Source of the DNA: CALFXN01 sp937957815 | Lineage (GTDB): Bacteria; Synergistota; Synergistia; Synergistales; Aminobacteriaceae | Direction of reading: 5' to 3' | Length of the DNA: 64,000 bases | Assembly: GCA_036788195.1 (NCBI GenBank) | Contig: DAIQNX010000010.1 | Location: forward strand, 25,573-89,572 | Shown: positions 61,696 to 64,000 of the stretch, one piece after another | Numbering within the stretch: position 1 is the stretch's first letter | How the letters are laid out: each line of letters opens with the position of its first letter | Notes under the pieces: model-generated | What the model was told of the DNA's origin: nothing | The model's input: only the letters and a program-made list of their open reading frames with translations | Databases searched by the model: none | Made by a program: the position numbers and the translations under genes

Positions 61696-63100
61696 ATGTT
61701 GCAGCGGCTTCGCATTCAAAATTTCAAGATCTGGAAGGACACCTCGGATATCCGGATGGCTCCGATTACGCTGTTTTTCGGGGCTAACAGCTCGGGGAAG
61801 TCGAGCATCGGGCAGTTCCTGATGATGCTCAAACAGACCGTGGAGTCTCCCGACAGAAAGGCCGTCTTCTACCCCGGAGGGAGGAACACGGCCGTACAGC
61901 TCGGTTCGTATCAGGACATCGTCTTTCATCACGATCCCAAAAAAGATCGCGTTCGAATATCAATGGGACGTGCCCGAGACGCTCAGATTCAGGGATGCGA
62001 AGACTAGCACCCAGTTTTCGGGAAACGCCGTGTCTTTCAACGGCGAAATCGGACTGGACGAAAAGGACCAACATTCGTTGATCGTCGATCATTTTTCGTA
62101 CCGGCTTCTGCAAAAGGACAGTATGGTCCTGTTCGTCGGAATGCACCGGAACTCCGGCGCCAAGGCCGAATACAAGGTTGAGTTCGAGGACTACCAACTC
62201 AAACGGAATCCCGGGCGTGCGTGGAATCCCGGAGCGCCGGTCCGGTTCTACGGATTTCCGGACGAAGTCGTCGCCTATTATCAGAACGCGGACTTCGTCC
62301 AGGAGCTGAACCTGCGGCATGAAATGCTGTTCCGTTCTCTCAGCTATCTGGGGCCGCTGCGAACAAAGGCTGAACGATTGTATTCCTGGACGGGGATCGA
62401 ACCGGAGAGCGTCGGGTACGCCGGTGAACATACCGTCGCCGCCATCCTGGCGGCCAAAAAGCGGAGAATCAACTTTGGTCCGAAACGTCCCACTTTTCCA
62501 TTCGAAGGTGTTATAGCCAGAAAACTGAAGGAAATGGAATTGATCGAGGAATTCAGAGTCAACCCGATCTCGGAGCAGCGTCAGGAATACGAGGTCAAGG
62601 TTCGCACAAAGGGTTCTCCGGACTTTGTGGATCTTCCCGATGTGGGATTCGGTATCTCACAGGTGCTGCCCGTACTCGTTCAGTGCTTCTACGCCCCCAG
62701 CAACTCCATCATCCTCATGGAACAGCCGGAGATCCATTTGCACCCCCGGGCGCAGTCGCTTCTGGCGGACGCCATGATCGACGTCATCAACTCGCGGGAA
62801 AACGGCAAACCGCGCAACATCCAGATGATCATTGAGACACATTCGGAACACTTTCTTCGCCGCCTTCAAAGACGTATTGCGGAGGACGCAGTCCCCCAGG
62901 AAAAGGTGGCGGCGTATTTCGCCAACGTGTCGCAGCATCCGGCAACGCTGGAACACTTGGAAATCGACGAGTTTGGACGTATCAGGAACTGGCCGGAAAA
63001 TTTCTTCGGCGATGAAATGGAAGATATCACGGAACAATCAAAAACTGCGATGGGAAAACGCATGGAGCGGAATGAGAAGAAAGAGAGTTCCGCAGAATGA
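61696..63100 (+). pseudogene. AAA ATPase with DUF3696-like C-terminus, frameshifted
   Basis: Two overlapping frames together make one ~468-residue ATPase. Frame 1 (61696-62007) carries MLQRLRIQNFKIWKDTSDIR and the Walker A LFFGANSSGKSSIGQFLMML. Frame 2 (from about 61946 to 63100) continues with AFEYQWDVPETLRFRD and has the ABC-like LPDVGFGISQVLPVLVQCF, Walker B SIILMEQPEIHLHPRAQSLL and IIETHSEHFLRRLQRRI. The frames join at CCCAAAAAAG (61937-61946); one A fewer would restore HDPKKIAFEYQWD. Relatives are OLD/SMC-like ATPases of uncertain, often defence-related, function. The base composition is lower in GC than the rest. It is either a true frameshift or a sequence error; the phase does not fit a standard -1 slip site. 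Confidence 0.75.
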
Positions 63101-63213
63101 GCAAATGCGTCGTCGATACGAACGTGCCTTTGGTTGCAAACCGTGCGCTGGACAGTGGAAGAAGCTGGCCGAATGGCTGGCTCCGAAGGTCGACGCTCTT
63201 TTCGAACAGCTGA
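63097..63213 (+). pseudogene. Stub of a PIN-like protein gene after the ATPase
   Basis: An ATG overlapping the ATPase stop (ATGA) starts MSKCVVDTNVPLVANRALDS, which resembles the first strand of PIN-like nuclease proteins (xVVDTNVxLxA). The similarity ends near base 63155. The frame then crosses RNA ligase sequence out of phase and stops at 63211-63213, giving only 38 codons. It looks like the 5' end of a partner gene whose remainder was deleted. Confidence 0.5.
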
Positions 63214-63602
63214 CGGACCGGTTCATTCTTTTCGGAGAATGGTGTTATGCGCGGCACACGGTCGCCTATGACAGGTTGCCCGACTGGTTTCTCGGTTTTG
63301 ACGCATACGACAGGGAAGCGGCCCGCTTCTTCTCCGCGGCGCGAAGAAACGATCTGCTGAAAAAAGCGGGGATAATTCCCGTTCCGCAAGTCGCCAGAGG
63401 CCGGTTTACCATCGACGAGTTGAGCGGACTCCTGACGCGGTCGCGTTTCGGCGACAGACCGGCCGAAGGCCTGTATCTCCGGTCCGACGAGGGCGACTGG
63501 CTCGCAAGAAGAGCCAAGCTGGTTCGCCCGGCGTTCATCCAGTCTATCGAAGAACACTGGTCGCATTCGGGCATCACGGCGAACCGACTGAAAGCCTTCT
63601 GA
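63156..63602 (+). pseudogene. C-terminal part of an RNA ligase-family protein
   Basis: From about 63156 the frame reads WKKLAEWLAPKVDALFEQLT, then FILFGEWCYARHTVAYDRLP and DWFLGFDAYDREAARFFSAA. Next come EGLYLRSDEGDWLARRAKLV and FIQSIEEHWSHSGITANRLK. This is the middle and C-terminal part of a T4 Rnl2-type RNA ligase (RNA_ligase family, nucleotidyl-transferase motifs from the GEW box onward; ARRAKLVRP is motif V). The N-terminal third with the adenylated lysine motif (KxDG) is absent, and no ribosome site supports an in-frame start. It is therefore a truncated gene, joined at its 5' break to the PIN-like stub. Confidence 0.7.
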
Positions 63603-63671
63603 CCTTCAGTCGCGCCGGTCGATCTCGGGGACCGAGTCGTCGGAGACATAAGCACCGATCTTTTTCGGCGC

Positions 63672-64000
63672 TTACTCCTTCCGCAGATAGACGCTGTCGC
63701 ACTCGATCGTGGCCTTGAGGGCGAAGCCGTGACGTTCGAGCAGACGCCGGATCGGCACGGTGTGCATGTTGTTTTCCACCGTGATCGCGCGGATCGGCAC
63801 GGAGAAGTCGAATGTCGCGAGGATCTCGTATTCGCTGCCCTCCGTGTCGATCGAGAGGAAGTCCACATGATCGATCCCGAAGCGGCGCAGGAGGTCCTTC
63901 AGCGTCACGGATTCGACGTCGATGAAGTCGGAGTGCTTCCCCGAACGTTCGATGCGGCGCAACGTCCGGTCGTTATAGGCGTCTTCGATGCCGCTCATCG
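63672..64000 (-). CDS. FkbM family methyltransferase, C-terminal part
   Basis: The gene continues beyond the window; the last ~109 codons are visible. The segment LKDLLRRFGIDHVDFLSIDT, continuing EGSEYEILATFDF, is the FkbM SAM-methyltransferase signature, with ITVENNMHTVPIRRLLERHG after it. FkbM proteins O-methylate sugars or other small groups. The reading frame stops at a TAA (63674-63672). The same frame then runs on for 21 more sense codons (KKIGAYVSDDSVPEIDRRD) to a TGA at 63606, so a longer C-terminus may have been cut by a nonsense change. An ATG at 63998 is present but probably internal. Confidence 0.78.
   Translation of the reverse strand, partial: MSGIEDAYNDRTLRRIERSGKHSDFIDVESVTLKDLLRRFGIDHVDFLSIDTEGSEYEILATFDFSVPIRAITVENNMHTVPIRRLLERHGFALKATIECDSVYLRKE

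Noticed and set aside
1..64000. CRISPR arrays, tRNA, rRNA, insertion sequences or prophage genes
   Set aside because: I saw no spaced repeats, no tRNA-like cloverleaf, no transposase or integrase motif and no phage structural genes. The only tandem repeat is the 13-bp array at 25692.

Overview
The window is GC-rich, densely coded bacterial DNA with no rRNA or tRNA gene that I could see. Its content is typical of an amino-acid- and peptide-fermenting diderm anaerobe. It carries three TRAP transporters, two oligopeptide ABC systems, many peptidases and amidohydrolases, a 2,4-diaminopentanoate dehydrogenase-like gene, a phenylacetate-CoA ligase-like gene, an aldehyde:ferredoxin-oxidoreductase derivative and an LpxH-like phosphatase that implies lipid A. 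Synergistota is my best guess; it is inferred from gene content only.

Layout. 1-9041: a C69 dipeptidase cut by the window edge, a secreted FAD oxidoreductase, small membrane and stress genes, and a TAXI-type TRAP transporter. 9110-11297: a PH-domain gene, a 41-codon ORF, and an arylacetate-CoA ligase gene preceded by what looks like a complete peptide-coding transcription attenuator. 11421-16873: a 2-hydroxyacid operon (Ldh_2 dehydrogenase, LarA family, TRAP DctQMP). 16946-19703: an acetyltransferase remnant, an acetyltransferase and an S9 peptidase. 19853-25794: an aldonate/uronate operon (Zn alcohol dehydrogenase, TRAP DctPQM, SDR, mannonate dehydratase) with a 13-bp tandem repeat in its leader. 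25952-37998: a small membrane protein, a dipeptide ABC operon with duplicated binding proteins plus M28 and creatininase-family genes, an M20 amidohydrolase, an esterase and an LpxH-like gene. 38129-42351: a serine hydrolase, a SecB-like protein, an N-carbamoyl amino acid hydrolase-like gene and a shrunken AOR homologue. 42381-48127: envelope glycan genes on two divergent arms. 48124-54151: hybrid kinase, response regulator, chemoreceptor and HD-GYP gene. 54230-59716: a complete opp operon. 59894-61584: diaminopentanoate dehydrogenase-like gene and a lipoprotein. 61660-63602: a visibly AT-richer, damaged island (frameshifted ATPase, PIN-like stub, headless RNA ligase). 63606-64000: an FkbM methyltransferase running off the edge.

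How it fits together. Most operons pair one importer with the enzymes for its cargo: hydroxyacids (Ldh_2/LarA/TRAP), sugar acids (ADH/SDR/UxuA/TRAP), and peptides (Dpp and Opp with several peptidases). The observation most worth testing is the attenuator ahead of the CoA ligase. A consensus-like promoter drives a 34-codon peptide gene rich in Phe and Trp, with mutually exclusive antiterminator and terminator arms. This suggests that arylacetate activation responds to aromatic amino acid supply.
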